Positions 8,071 through 17,985 of a stretch of DNA of 64,000 nt are shown here, one piece after another; the stretch's first letter is position 1, and each line of letters begins with the position of its first letter. The stretch covers positions 434,001-498,000 of the forward strand of contig CAWDDB010000014.1 of the NCBI GenBank assembly GCA_963800975.1. The letters run 5' to 3'. The notes under the pieces are model-generated. The model made no database searches and was not told where the DNA came from. It worked only from the letters and a program-made list of their open reading frames with translations. Source of the stretch: JALYGY01 sp963800975. Lineage in GTDB: Bacteria > Actinomycetota > Rubrobacteria > Rubrobacterales > Rubrobacteraceae. The position numbers and the translations under genes are program-made.

Positions 8071-8439
8071 TTACAACACCTCCGGGGCCAGCGAGATGAT
8101 CCTCGTGTAGCCCTTCTCCCTGAGCTCGCGCGCCACGGGCCCGAAGATGCGCGTGCCGCGCGGCGCCCCGTCGGGGTTGATGATGACCCCGGCGTTCTCG
8201 CCGAAGCGTATGTAGGATCCGTCGTCGCGGCGCGTCTCCTTCTTGGTCCGCACCACCACGGCCCGCACGACGTCGCCCTTCTTGACGCCGCCGCCGGGGG
8301 TTGCCTCCTTGACCGACGCAACCACCACGTCGCCGATGCCTGCGCTCCTGCGCTTGCTGCCGCCGAGCACGCGGATGCACAGGAGGCTGCGGGCCCCCGA
8401 GTTGTCCGCGACCCTTATCCTGGACTCCTGCTGGATCAC
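8071..8439 (-). CDS. rplN: 50S ribosomal protein L14
   Basis: L14 sits at the 30S interface (bridge B5). The 122-residue sequence begins MIQQESRIRVADNSGARSLL and has KGDVVRAVVVRTKKETRRDD and GTRIFGPVARELREKGYTRI. The GTG start at 8439 shares a base with the rpsQ stop (TAGTG). Confidence 0.97.
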   Translation of the reverse strand: MIQQESRIRVADNSGARSLLCIRVLGGSKRRSAGIGDVVVASVKEATPGGGVKKGDVVRAVVVRTKKETRRDDGSYIRFGENAGVIINPDGAPRGTRIFGPVARELREKGYTRIISLAPEVL

Positions 8440-8858
8440 TACTCGGCCCTCGAGACTATGTTCGCGAGCCGCCAGCGCTTGCGAGCCGAGATGGGACGGG
8501 TCTCGATGATCCTGACCGTGTCCCCCACGCGCGCCTCGTTGTCCTCGTCGTGCACCATAAAGCGCTTGGAGCGCCGCACGCGCTTCTTGTAAAACGGGTG
8601 TCGCACCAGCGTCTCCACCGAGACCGTAACGGTCTTCTCGGGCGCATCCGAGACGACGAGCCCGACCCGCTCCTTGCGGGTGCCGCGCTCGGGGTCGCTC
8701 TGGATCCTGCCCTCGTCCTGGTCGAGCGCTGGACCCTTGGCGGACCCCAGGTCGAGGCCAGCCTCGACCGTCTCGTCTCCCTCGACCAGGGCCTCAACGG
8801 CCTCCTCAGGACTCTCTTCGGGAGCCTGCTTTTCCGCGTTCCTCTCTTCCTGTGCCAC
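8439..8858 (-). CDS. rpsQ: 30S ribosomal protein S17 with a long acidic N-terminal extension
   Basis: S17 is an OB-fold protein binding 16S rRNA helix 11. The C-terminal ~80 residues are an ordinary S17 (RVGLVVSDAPEKTVTVSVET, GDTVRIIETRPISARKRWRL). I place the start at a GTG at 8858 that overlaps the rpmC stop as TAGTG, giving 139 residues. The first ~57 residues are unusual: they are very acidic (EERNAEKQAPEESPEEAVEA and onward) and have no S17 counterpart. The same frame stays open further upstream, but that sequence is the shadow of rpmC. Confidence 0.93.
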   Translation of the reverse strand: MAQEERNAEKQAPEESPEEAVEALVEGDETVEAGLDLGSAKGPALDQDEGRIQSDPERGTRKERVGLVVSDAPEKTVTVSVETLVRHPFYKKRVRRSKRFMVHDEDNEARVGDTVRIIETRPISARKRWRLANIVSRAE

Positions 8859-9055
8859 TATCCGTTCTCCTGCCTCTTCTGTGTCAGGACGGTCAGGAGC
8901 CGGGCAATGTTCCTCCGGACCTCCTTGAGCTGTCCCGTGTTCTCCAGTTGGCCCGTCGCGTGCTGGAAGCGCAGGTTGAAGAGCTCGCGCCGCGTCTCCG
9001 CCAGGCGCTGCTCCAGCTCGCCCACGTCCAGCTCGCGCGCCTCCGCAGCCTTCAC
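8858..9055 (-). CDS. rpmC: 50S ribosomal protein L29
   Basis: L29 lies by the polypeptide exit tunnel, where signal recognition particle and trigger factor dock. The 65-residue two-helix protein (ELEQRLAETRRELFNLRFQH, QLENTGQLKEVRRNIARLLT) is standard. Both ends are one-base TAGTG overlaps, with rplP upstream and rpsQ downstream, and the start is GTG. Confidence 0.96.
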   Translation of the reverse strand: MKAAEARELDVGELEQRLAETRRELFNLRFQHATGQLENTGQLKEVRRNIARLLTVLTQKRQENG

Positions 9056-9471
9056 TACTGACCACCCCCACGGGAGAGGAAGCGCGTCTTTATCGGGAGC
9101 TTCTGGGCCGCGAGCATCATGGCCTCGCGCGCCAGGCCCTCGTCGACCCCGCTCATCTCGAACATCACGCGTCCGGGCTTGACGACGGCGACGTATGACT
9201 CGGGGTTACCCTTGCCGCTGCCCATCCGAGTCTCGGCCGGCTTCTTGGTCACCGGTTTGTGCGGGAAGATGTTGATCCAGACCTTCCCGCCGCGCTTGAT
9301 CTTGCGCGTCATCGCGATACGGGCGGCCTCTATCTGCCGGTTCGTGATCCAGGCCGGCTCCAGGGCCTGCAGCCCGTACTCGCCGAACTGCACGTCGGTA
9401 CCGCCTTTTGCCTGGCCGCGCATGCGGCCCCGGTGCGGCTTGCGGTACTTGAGCTTCTTGGGTACCAGCAT
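9055..9471 (-). CDS. rplP: 50S ribosomal protein L16
   Basis: L16 lies close to the A-site tRNA elbow. The 138-residue protein has KYRKPHRGRMRGQAKGGTDV, the R-rich TRKIKRGGKVWINIFPHKPV loop and a C-terminal GSGKGNPESYVAVVKPGRVM segment. The ATG at 9471 overlaps the rpsC stop as TGATG. Confidence 0.97.
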   Translation of the reverse strand: MLVPKKLKYRKPHRGRMRGQAKGGTDVQFGEYGLQALEPAWITNRQIEAARIAMTRKIKRGGKVWINIFPHKPVTKKPAETRMGSGKGNPESYVAVVKPGRVMFEMSGVDEGLAREAMMLAAQKLPIKTRFLSRGGGQ

Positions 9472-10127
9472 CAGCCCTCACCGTCCTCGTGCACCCCATG
9501 GTTGATCCAGACCTTTACCCCGATCTGGCCCATCTGGGTCTTGGCCTCCTTGAAGCCGTAATCTATGTCCGCGTCCAGCGTGTGCAGCGGCACCCGCCCC
9601 TCGGAGATCGTCTCCTCGCGGCTCATCTCGATGCCGCCGAGGCGCCCGCCGCAGCGGATCCTGGCGCCCTCGGCGCCGCTCCTCATGGCGCTGGTGAGGG
9701 CCCGCTTCATCGTCCGCCTGAACGCGGCCCTGCCCTCGAGCTGCTCGGCTATCGACTCGGCGACGAGCGTCGCGTTGAGCTCGGGCCTCGACACCTCGCG
9801 CACGTTCACCTGGACCTTCTTGCCGGTGAGTCGCTCCAGGTCGTTCCTCAAGGCGTCGACCTCGCTGCCGCCCTTGCCAATCACTATGCCGGGGCGCGCC
9901 GTGTGGATGTCGACCGCGATCTCGCCCTGCTCGGCGGCCTTGCGGATCTGGATGTCCGCTATGCCGGCGCGGCTGAGCTTGTTCTCTATGTGGTCCCGGA
10001 TCTTGAGGTCCTCGCCGAGCAGCTCGGCAAAGTCCCGGTCTGAGTACCAGCTGCTCTTGAAATCGACCTTCTCGCCTTTGCGCTTGACGCCGAGGCGGAA
10101 GCCTTCCGGGTGTATCTTCTGACCCAT
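9471..10127 (-). CDS. rpsC: 30S ribosomal protein S3
   Basis: S3 lines the mRNA entry channel. The 218-residue protein has an N-terminal segment (MGQKIHPEGFRLGV), a KH domain with the GXXG loop (VIGKGGSEVDALRNDL) and a C-terminal domain with SGAEGARIRCGGRLGGIEMS. It directly follows rplV with no gap. Confidence 0.97.
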   Translation of the reverse strand: MGQKIHPEGFRLGVKRKGEKVDFKSSWYSDRDFAELLGEDLKIRDHIENKLSRAGIADIQIRKAAEQGEIAVDIHTARPGIVIGKGGSEVDALRNDLERLTGKKVQVNVREVSRPELNATLVAESIAEQLEGRAAFRRTMKRALTSAMRSGAEGARIRCGGRLGGIEMSREETISEGRVPLHTLDADIDYGFKEAKTQMGQIGVKVWINHGVHEDGEG

Positions 10128-10493
10128 CTATTCCTCCTCGTCTCCGGGCGTGCCTACGGTTACGCCCACGGGCGCGCCCAGCTCTACGCTGATGTGGCTG
10201 GTGCGCTTGCGGATCATGGTCGCCCGCCCCATGGCGCGCGCCCTGTAGCGCTTTATCGTCGGCCCCTCGTCGACCCGGATCTCGCGCACGAAAAGCTCCT
10301 CGGGGTCGGCGCCGTCGTTGTGCTCCGCGTTGGCCGCGGCGCTCTCGACGACGTCCCCCACGATCCTGGCGCCCTTCTTGTTGGTGAAGCGCAGGATCGC
10401 GGCGGCCTCAGGGTAGCTCTTGCCCCTGACCTCGTCGGCCACCAGGCGAGCCTTGCGAGGGGCGATGCGGGCGTACTTTGCTACCGCCCTCAC
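10128..10493 (-). CDS. rplV: 50S ribosomal protein L22
   Basis: L22 lines the exit tunnel and binds all 23S rRNA domains. A GTG at 10493, overlapping the rpsS stop as GTGA, gives a 121-residue protein starting MRAVAKYARIAPRKARLVAD. The tunnel loop region (GPTIKRYRARAMGRATMIRK) is intact. The C-terminus ends in an acidic GTPGDEEE. The same frame is open far upstream, but that is the rpsS/rplB shadow. Confidence 0.95.
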   Translation of the reverse strand: MRAVAKYARIAPRKARLVADEVRGKSYPEAAAILRFTNKKGARIVGDVVESAAANAEHNDGADPEELFVREIRVDEGPTIKRYRARAMGRATMIRKRTSHISVELGAPVGVTVGTPGDEEE

Positions 10494-10771
10494 CTGCGCC
10501 TCGCCAGGCGGTCGCTCTTGACGTGGGTGCGGAATGTGCGAGTCGGGGCGAACTCCCCGAGCCTGTGGCCGACCATGCTCTCCGTGCAGTACACGGGCAC
10601 GTGCTTGCGCCCGTCGTGCACGGCGATGGTGTGGCCGACGAACTCGGGGTAGATCACGCTCGCCCGGCTCCACGTCTTGAGCATCCGCTTCTCGTTGTTC
10701 TCGTTCATCCTGAGGATGCGCTCCATAAGACGCTCCTCGACGAACGGCTCCTTTTTCGAGGATCGCGTCAT
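10490..10771 (-). CDS. rpsS: 30S ribosomal protein S19
   Basis: S19 works with S13 in the 30S head. The 93-residue protein has the TWSRASVIYPEFVGHTIAVH-type segment (as KTWSRASVIYPEFVGHTIAV) and the LGEFAPTRTFRTH end. It is positioned between rplB and rplV as in every S10 operon. Confidence 0.97.
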   Translation of the reverse strand: MTRSSKKEPFVEERLMERILRMNENNEKRMLKTWSRASVIYPEFVGHTIAVHDGRKHVPVYCTESMVGHRLGEFAPTRTFRTHVKSDRLARRR

Positions 10772-10774
10772 GCC

Positions 10775-11614
<840 letters not shown>

Positions 11615-11615
11615 C

Positions 11616-11903
11616 CTAGGCTCCCTCGAAGAGATCTATACGCTCGCCCTCGGCCAGCTTGACGACGGCTTTCTTCCAGGTGGAGGTCCGGCCGCTGGTC
11701 AGGCCCTGGCGCTTGGGCTTGCTCTTGACGTTCGCCGTGTTCACCTTCGCGACGCTAACGTCGAAGGCGCCCTCGACGGCGCGTTTGATCTGGTTTTTGT
11801 TCGCCCGGTGGTCTACCTGGAAGGTGTACTGGCCCTCGCTCTCGATGAGGTTGTAGCTCTTCTCGGAGATGACCGGACGGATTATGACCTGGTGCGGGTC
11901 CAT
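11616..11903 (-). CDS. rplW: 50S ribosomal protein L23
   Basis: L23 is the main docking site for trigger factor and SRP at the tunnel exit. The 95-residue product shows the VIIRPVISEKSYNLIE start, KNQIKRAVEGAFDVSVAKVN and the KPKRQGLTSGRTSTWKKAVV loop. Its start overlaps the rplD stop by one base (TAATG). Confidence 0.97.
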   Translation of the reverse strand: MDPHQVIIRPVISEKSYNLIESEGQYTFQVDHRANKNQIKRAVEGAFDVSVAKVNTANVKSKPKRQGLTSGRTSTWKKAVVKLAEGERIDLFEGA

Positions 11904-12553
11904 TACTCTCCTTCCCCGGCAAGCCTCGAGTACGCGGCCCGCGAGAACACGACCTCGCGCGCCCTCAAGAGGTCGTAGACGCCGTACCCGAAGGGTCGAG
12001 TCACCGTTACCTCGGGCAGGTTCCTGAACGAGAGCGCCGCGTTGGCGTCGTCCTCGGTCAGGACGAGCAGTATAGGTCCCTCGACCTCCATCTTTCCGAG
12101 GATCTCTTTGGCAGCCTTGGTGGAAGGCTCCTCGAAGGAGAGCGAATCGAGCACGTAGAGCTCGCCGTCCTGGGCCTTCGCCGAGAGCGCGCCGTAGAAC
12201 GCCGCTCGGGCCTCCTTGCGGTTTATGCGCTTGCCGAAACGGGCCGGCTTCGCCTTGGGTCCGCCCCAGGTGCCGCCGCCGACGCGCACCGGGGACTTCA
12301 CGTCTCCGGCCCGCGCGCGGCCCGTGCCTTTCTGCCGGTACAGCTTGGCACCGGACCCCCGGATCTCGCTGCGACCCTTGGTCGAGGCCGTGTAGCGCCG
12401 CCGCGCGTCTAGCTCGGCGACGACGGCCCGGTGTATGACGTGCTCCTTGGGCTCGGTCTCGAACCGCGGCCCCGAGAGGTCCAGCGAGGACTTGCTGCCG
12501 CTGCGGGCGTCGAAAACCTGCGCCGTGGCCTTTGCCTCAGCCACCTTACTCAC
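11903..12553 (-). CDS. rplD: 50S ribosomal protein L4
   Basis: L4 reaches into the exit tunnel and in some bacteria represses the S10 operon. The 216-residue protein has the tunnel loop (STKGRSEIRGSGAKLYRQKG, GTGRARAGDVKSPVRVGGG) and the typical C-terminal SFRNLPEVTVTRPFGYGVYD. The start at 12553 overlaps rplC by eight bases. Confidence 0.96.
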   Translation of the reverse strand: MSKVAEAKATAQVFDARSGSKSSLDLSGPRFETEPKEHVIHRAVVAELDARRRYTASTKGRSEIRGSGAKLYRQKGTGRARAGDVKSPVRVGGGTWGGPKAKPARFGKRINRKEARAAFYGALSAKAQDGELYVLDSLSFEEPSTKAAKEILGKMEVEGPILLVLTEDDANAALSFRNLPEVTVTRPFGYGVYDLLRAREVVFSRAAYSRLAGEGE

Positions 12554-13163
12554 CCGCCTTCCGGATCTTGACGACGGCGTTCTTGCCGCCGGGGACGCCG
12601 CCCCTGACCCAGAGCTCGTTGTCCTCCGCGTTCACGGCGACGACCTCTAGGTTCCTTACCGTGACCGCCTCGTTGCCCATCTGGCCCGGCATCTTCTGTC
12701 CCTTGAAGACGCGCGCCGGGTCGGCCGAAGCACCGATGGAGCCGGGCTTCCTGACGTTGTGCGACCCGTGCGAGACGGGCCCCCGACTGAAGCCGTGGCG
12801 CTTGACGGTGCCCTGGAAACCGCGCCCCTTGCTGGTGGCGCTGACGTGCACCTTGTCGCCGACCTCGAAGACGTCGGCCCTTATGGCGTCGCCGACCTCC
12901 CCGGTCACGCCGCGCAGCTCCTTCAGGTGCCGTCGCGGCGGCGCGTCGACCTTGGCGAAAGCGCCTGCGTGGGCCGCCTTCACCCTGTTTGACTTCACGC
13001 GCCCGAAGCCGACCTGTACGGCGTCGTAGCCGTCCTCGCCAGTCGTGCGGGAGGCCGTGATCAGGTTCGGCTCCACCTCGATGACGGTAACGCCGACGAG
13101 CGTGCCGTCGTCCTGGAAGGCCTGGGTCATGTGCTTCTTGCGTCCGTAAACTGCCGTTGCCAT
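12546..13163 (-). CDS. rplC: 50S ribosomal protein L3
   Basis: L3 reaches the peptidyl-transferase centre. The 205-residue product has the GRKKHMTQAFQDDGTLVGVT start and the SKGRGFQGTVKRHGFSRGPV loop with SHGSHNVRKPGSIGASADPA that approaches the active site. It is the second S10 gene. Confidence 0.97.
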   Translation of the reverse strand: MATAVYGRKKHMTQAFQDDGTLVGVTVIEVEPNLITASRTTGEDGYDAVQVGFGRVKSNRVKAAHAGAFAKVDAPPRRHLKELRGVTGEVGDAIRADVFEVGDKVHVSATSKGRGFQGTVKRHGFSRGPVSHGSHNVRKPGSIGASADPARVFKGQKMPGQMGNEAVTVRNLEVVAVNAEDNELWVRGGVPGGKNAVVKIRKAGE

Positions 13164-13168
13164 AGCCG

Positions 13169-13480
13169 CTAGGTCGCCTTTATCTCGATATTGACGCCGG
13201 CCGGCAGGTCGAGCCGCTGCAGCGAGTCCACCGTGCGCGGGGTGGGCTGCTGGATGTCTATGAGCCGTTTGTGCGTCTGCAGCTGGAAGTGCTCGCGCGA
13301 GTCCTTGTCCTTGAAGGGACCCCGGATCACCGTGTACCTGCTGCGCTTGGTCGGCAGCGGGACGGGACCGAATACGAAGGCCCCGGTCCGCTCCGCCGTG
13401 TCGACTATCGACCGCGCCGTCTTGTCTATGACCTCGTGGTCATAGGCTTTTAGTTTGATCCTTATCTTGGATACAGCCAC
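13169..13480 (-). CDS. rpsJ: 30S ribosomal protein S10
   Basis: S10 is both a 30S head protein and the NusE partner of NusB in antitermination. The 103-residue sequence contains RIKLKAYDHEVIDKTARSIV, the loop PLPTKRSRYTVIRGPFKDKD and IDIQQPTPRTVDSLQRLDLP. It lies only nine bases after tuf1, so the str and S10 groups are probably one transcription unit here. Confidence 0.97.
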   Translation of the reverse strand: MAVSKIRIKLKAYDHEVIDKTARSIVDTAERTGAFVFGPVPLPTKRSRYTVIRGPFKDKDSREHFQLQTHKRLIDIQQPTPRTVDSLQRLDLPAGVNIEIKAT

Positions 13481-13489
13481 TAGACCGCC

Positions 13490-14692
<1,203 letters not shown>

Positions 14693-14700
14693 TAGGTCTC

Positions 14701-16848
14701 CTATCCCTCGGACATCTCGGCCGCGATGCTCTTGGGCACCTCGGCGTAATGATCGAACTGCATCGTGAAGGTGGCGCGGCCCTGGGTCTTGGACCGCACT
14801 GTGGTTGCGTAGCCGAACATCTCGGAGAGCGGCACCATCGCGCGGATAACCTGTCCGCCTCCGCGCGAGTCCATCCCCTGGATGTGGCCCCGCCTCGCCG
14901 ACAGGTCGCCCATGACGTCGCCCATGAACTCCTCCGGGACGACGACCTCGACGTCCATGATCGGCTCGAGCAGGACCGGGTTGGCACGCTTGAGTGCCTC
15001 CTTGGCCGCCATGCTCCCGGCTATCTGGAAGGCCATCTCCGAAGAGTCGACCTCGTGGAACGAGCCGTCGACCAGCTCCATCCTGACGTCGACGACCGGG
15101 TAGCCGGCGACAACGCCGGAGTCAAGGGCGTCCCTGATGCCCTTGTCGACGCTCGGGATGTACTCCCTGGGGATGACGCCCCCGACGATCTTGTTGTCGA
15201 ACTCGTAGCCGCCCTCGTCGTTGTGCTCGATGTTGACCACGGCGTGGCCGTACTGGCCGCGACCGCCGGTCTGCCTGACGAAGCGTCCCTCGACCTTCTC
15301 GGCGCGCCGCCTGACGGTCTCCCTGTAGGCGACCTGCGGCCTGCCGATGTTCGCGTCCACCCTGAACTCCCTGAGCAGCCGGTCCAGGATGATCTCCAGG
15401 TGCAGCTCGCCCATCCCGCCGATGATCGTCTGCCCCGTCTCCTCGTCGCCCCGCACCGTGAAGGTCGGGTCCTCCTCGGCCAGCCGCTGCAACGCGGCGC
15501 TCAGCTTCTCCTGGTCGGCCTTGGTCTTCGGCTCGATGGCCTGGTGGATGACCGGGTCCGGGAAGATCATCTCCTCGAGAACTATGCGCTCGTCGTCGTC
15601 GGCCGCCACTAGCGTGTCGCCCGTCGCGGTCCCGGAAAGCCCGATGGCCGCCACAAGCTCACCCGCGTACACCTCGTCGCGCTGCTCGCGCGAGTTGGCG
15701 TGCATCTGCAACAGCCTGCCGACGCGCTCGCGCCGGTCCTTGGTCGTGTTCATGACGTAAGAGCCGGCCTTGAGCGTGCCCGAGTACACCCGCATGTAGG
15801 TCAGCCGCCCGACGTGCGGGTCGGACTGGACCTTGAACGCGAGCGCGGATAGGGGCGCGTTCTCGTCGGCCTCGCGCGTGACCTCCTCGCCGTCCGGCGT
15901 GATGCCGCGTATCGCGGGCACGTCCAGCGGGCTCGGCAGGTAATCCACGACGCCGTCAAGCAGCGGCTGCACGCCCTTGTTCTTGAAAGCCGAGCCGCAG
16001 AAAACGGGGGTCATCTGGATCTCCAGCGTCGCCTGGCGGATCGCCTCGCGTATCTGCTCGGGCTCGATCTCCTCTCCCTCCAGATACATGACCATGAGCT
16101 CCTCGTCCTGGTCCGCGACGGCCTCGAGCAGCCTCTCCCGATACTCCTCGGCCAGTTCCAACATCCCCGCCGGGATCTCGGCCTCCTCCCACTCGGCGCC
16201 GAGGTCGTCCTTGTAGATGATCGCCCTCATCTCGACGAGGTCGACGATCCCCTGGAACTCGCTCTCGGCCCCGATCGGGAGCTGCACCGGCACGGCGTTC
16301 GCCCCGAGCCGGTCGTGCATCGTCTCGACGGCCCTGTAGAAGTCAGCGCCGATCCTGTCCATCTTGTTGACGAACGCTACCCTCGGCACCCCGTACTTGT
16401 CCGCCTGGCGCCAGACCGTCTCGCTCTGCGGCTCCACGCCCGCCACCGAGTCGAACAGCGCGATCGCGCCGTCTAGCACGCGCAGGCTTCGCTCCACCTC
16501 TACCGTGAAGTCCACGTGCCCGGGCGTGTCTATAATATTGATGCGGTGTTGCTCGGGGATACGGCTGTGAAGGCCCTCCATTGTGCCCTTGCCGTTTCTC
16601 TCGGAGCCTTCGATGCCGCCCCAGAACACGGTGGTCGCGGCGGAGGTGATGGTAATGCCGCGCTCGCGCTCCTGGGACATCCAGTCCATAACGGCGTTGC
16701 CGTCGTGGACCTCGCCCAGCCTGTGGGTCAGGCCCGTGTAGAGCAAGATGCGTTCCGTCGTCGTCGTCTTCCCCGCGTCGATGTGCGCCATGATCCCGAT
16801 ATTCCGGACGCGGCGCAGCGGGGTCTTTTTAGCTACCTGTACGGCCAT
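14701..16848 (-). CDS. fusA: Elongation factor G
   Basis: EF-G drives translocation. The 715-residue five-domain GTPase has AHIDAGKTTTTERIL (G1), DTPGHVDF (G3), VNKMDRIG (G4) and a domain IV beginning near VAYRETVRRRAEKVEGRFVR. The G2/switch region RGITITSAATTVFWGG has an insertion just after it (GSERNGKGTMEGLHSR) that is a little longer than in common EF-Gs. It lies between rpsG and tuf1. Confidence 0.97.
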   Translation of the reverse strand: MAVQVAKKTPLRRVRNIGIMAHIDAGKTTTTERILLYTGLTHRLGEVHDGNAVMDWMSQERERGITITSAATTVFWGGIEGSERNGKGTMEGLHSRIPEQHRINIIDTPGHVDFTVEVERSLRVLDGAIALFDSVAGVEPQSETVWRQADKYGVPRVAFVNKMDRIGADFYRAVETMHDRLGANAVPVQLPIGAESEFQGIVDLVEMRAIIYKDDLGAEWEEAEIPAGMLELAEEYRERLLEAVADQDEELMVMYLEGEEIEPEQIREAIRQATLEIQMTPVFCGSAFKNKGVQPLLDGVVDYLPSPLDVPAIRGITPDGEEVTREADENAPLSALAFKVQSDPHVGRLTYMRVYSGTLKAGSYVMNTTKDRRERVGRLLQMHANSREQRDEVYAGELVAAIGLSGTATGDTLVAADDDERIVLEEMIFPDPVIHQAIEPKTKADQEKLSAALQRLAEEDPTFTVRGDEETGQTIIGGMGELHLEIILDRLLREFRVDANIGRPQVAYRETVRRRAEKVEGRFVRQTGGRGQYGHAVVNIEHNDEGGYEFDNKIVGGVIPREYIPSVDKGIRDALDSGVVAGYPVVDVRMELVDGSFHEVDSSEMAFQIAGSMAAKEALKRANPVLLEPIMDVEVVVPEEFMGDVMGDLSARRGHIQGMDSRGGGQVIRAMVPLSEMFGYATTVRSKTQGRATFTMQFDHYAEVPKSIAAEMSEG

Positions 16849-16860
16849 AAAAGTACCTCG

Positions 16861-17331
16861 TCACCACCTGTAATGTGCGAACGCCCGGTTGGCCTCGGCC
16901 ATCCGGTGGGTGTCTTCCTTGCGCTTGACGCTGGAGCCGATGTTGTCCTTCGCATCGAGTATCTCGCCAGCGAGGCGGCGGCCCATCGTCTTCTCGCGCC
17001 GCGCGCGAGCGTAGCCGACCATCCAGCGCAGGGCGAGGGTGTTGGCCCGGCGCGGAATCACCTCGACGGGGACCTGGTAGGTCGCGCCGCCGACGCGGCG
17101 GCTCTTGACCTCGATGCGCGGCCTGATGTTGTCGAGGGCGTTGTTCAGGACGGTCACGGGGCTCGAGCCGGTCCGCTCCTCCACGAAGGAGAGGGCGTCG
17201 TAGACTATCTTCTCGGACGTGCCCTTCTTGCCGTCCAGCATGATCTTGTTTATCAGCTGCTGGACCACCACGCTCCCGTAGACGGGGTCGGCGGATATCT
17301 TTCTCTTTGGCGGCGCTGCTCGCCTAGGCAT
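16861..17331 (-). CDS. rpsG: 30S ribosomal protein S7
   Basis: S7 nucleates 30S head assembly. The 156-residue protein has the helical core with MLDGKKGTSEKIVYDALSFV, RVGGATYQVPVEVIPRRANT and a C-terminal MAEANRAFAHYRW. It is the second str gene, about 15 bases after rpsL. Confidence 0.97.
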   Translation of the reverse strand: MPRRAAPPKRKISADPVYGSVVVQQLINKIMLDGKKGTSEKIVYDALSFVEERTGSSPVTVLNNALDNIRPRIEVKSRRVGGATYQVPVEVIPRRANTLALRWMVGYARARREKTMGRRLAGEILDAKDNIGSSVKRKEDTHRMAEANRAFAHYRW

Positions 17332-17346
17332 CTGCTCTCTCCCTCC

Positions 17347-17715
17347 CTACGGCTTCTTTGTCCCGTACTTCGAACGCCCCTGCTTGCGGTCGTTGACGCC
17401 AAGGGTGTCGAGCGCCCCGCGAACGACCTTGTAGCGGACGCCAGGCAGGTCCTTCACGCGCCCGCCGCGCACCAGCACGACGGAGTGCTCCTGCAGGTTG
17501 TGCCCCTCGCCCGGAACGTAGGCCGTGACCTCCATCCCGTTGACCAGCCTCACGCGCGCTATCTTCCTGAGCGCCGAGTTCGGCTTCTTCGGCGTGGTTG
17601 TCGAGACGCGCGTGCACACGCCGCGCCGCTGCGGAGATCCCTGCAGCGCAGGCGTCGCCGTCTTGTCCTTCTTAAACTTACGCTCATTGCGCACGAGTTG
17701 GTTCGTCGTGGGCAC
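17347..17715 (-). CDS. rpsL: 30S ribosomal protein S12
   Basis: S12 is the decoding-centre protein whose mutations give streptomycin resistance. The 122-residue product has TTPKKPNSALRKIARVRLVN and GGRVKDLPGVRYKVVRG with the two key lysines in their wild-type state, so no streptomycin-resistance change is visible. The start is GTG at 17715, after a roughly 100-base leader from the promoter at 17823-17851. Confidence 0.97.
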   Translation of the reverse strand: MPTTNQLVRNERKFKKDKTATPALQGSPQRRGVCTRVSTTTPKKPNSALRKIARVRLVNGMEVTAYVPGEGHNLQEHSVVLVRGGRVKDLPGVRYKVVRGALDTLGVNDRKQGRSKYGTKKP

Positions 17716-17765
17716 CGTCGCGCCTTCCTTTCGTTTCTGTGGAAGAGGGGCTTACTACAAAGTTT

Positions 17766-17820
17766 AGCGTCGCGACTTCGAGCTTGTTACCCGGAAGTAA
17801 CTCCTCGTAACCGCGACGCT
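17766..17820 (-). promoter_or_regulatory. Stem-loop at the 5' end of the rpsL mRNA
   Basis: Nine-base complementary arms (AGCGTCGCG and CGCGACGCT) enclose 37 bases that contain a second hairpin with arms GTTAC and GTAAC. The predicted transcription start falls at or just inside the first arm, so the mRNA would begin in a hairpin. It may stabilise the message or be a ribosomal-protein target; the latter is inference. Confidence 0.6.
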
Positions 17821-17822
17821 AT

Positions 17823-17851
17823 ATTTTAGGCTCGGGATCGGGCGATGTCAA
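17823..17851 (-). promoter_or_regulatory. Consensus promoter of the str operon
   Basis: A -35 TTGACA (17851-17846) is separated by 17 bases from TAAAAT (17828-17823). Predicted start near 17816, giving a leader of about 100 bases before rpsL. No comparable promoter is visible in the short gaps before S10 or spc, so this may drive much of the 17-kb ribosomal cluster. Confidence 0.85.
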
Positions 17852-17985
17852 GGTGGATAGGGCTGTCGGAAATCAGCGATCAGCCTCCAACTCTTGGCCC
17901 CGATTCCTGTCTAGTCGCTTGGCCTTTGTACCTCTCCCAGTCGTTTACATCTACAAGCCGCAACCCCCGCTCAAAGCGGTCGGCT

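Noticed and set aside
8859..9071. S17 beginning far upstream, inside rpmC
   Set aside because: The extra sequence is simply rpmC in another frame; the GTG at 8858 overlapping the rpmC stop is the better start.
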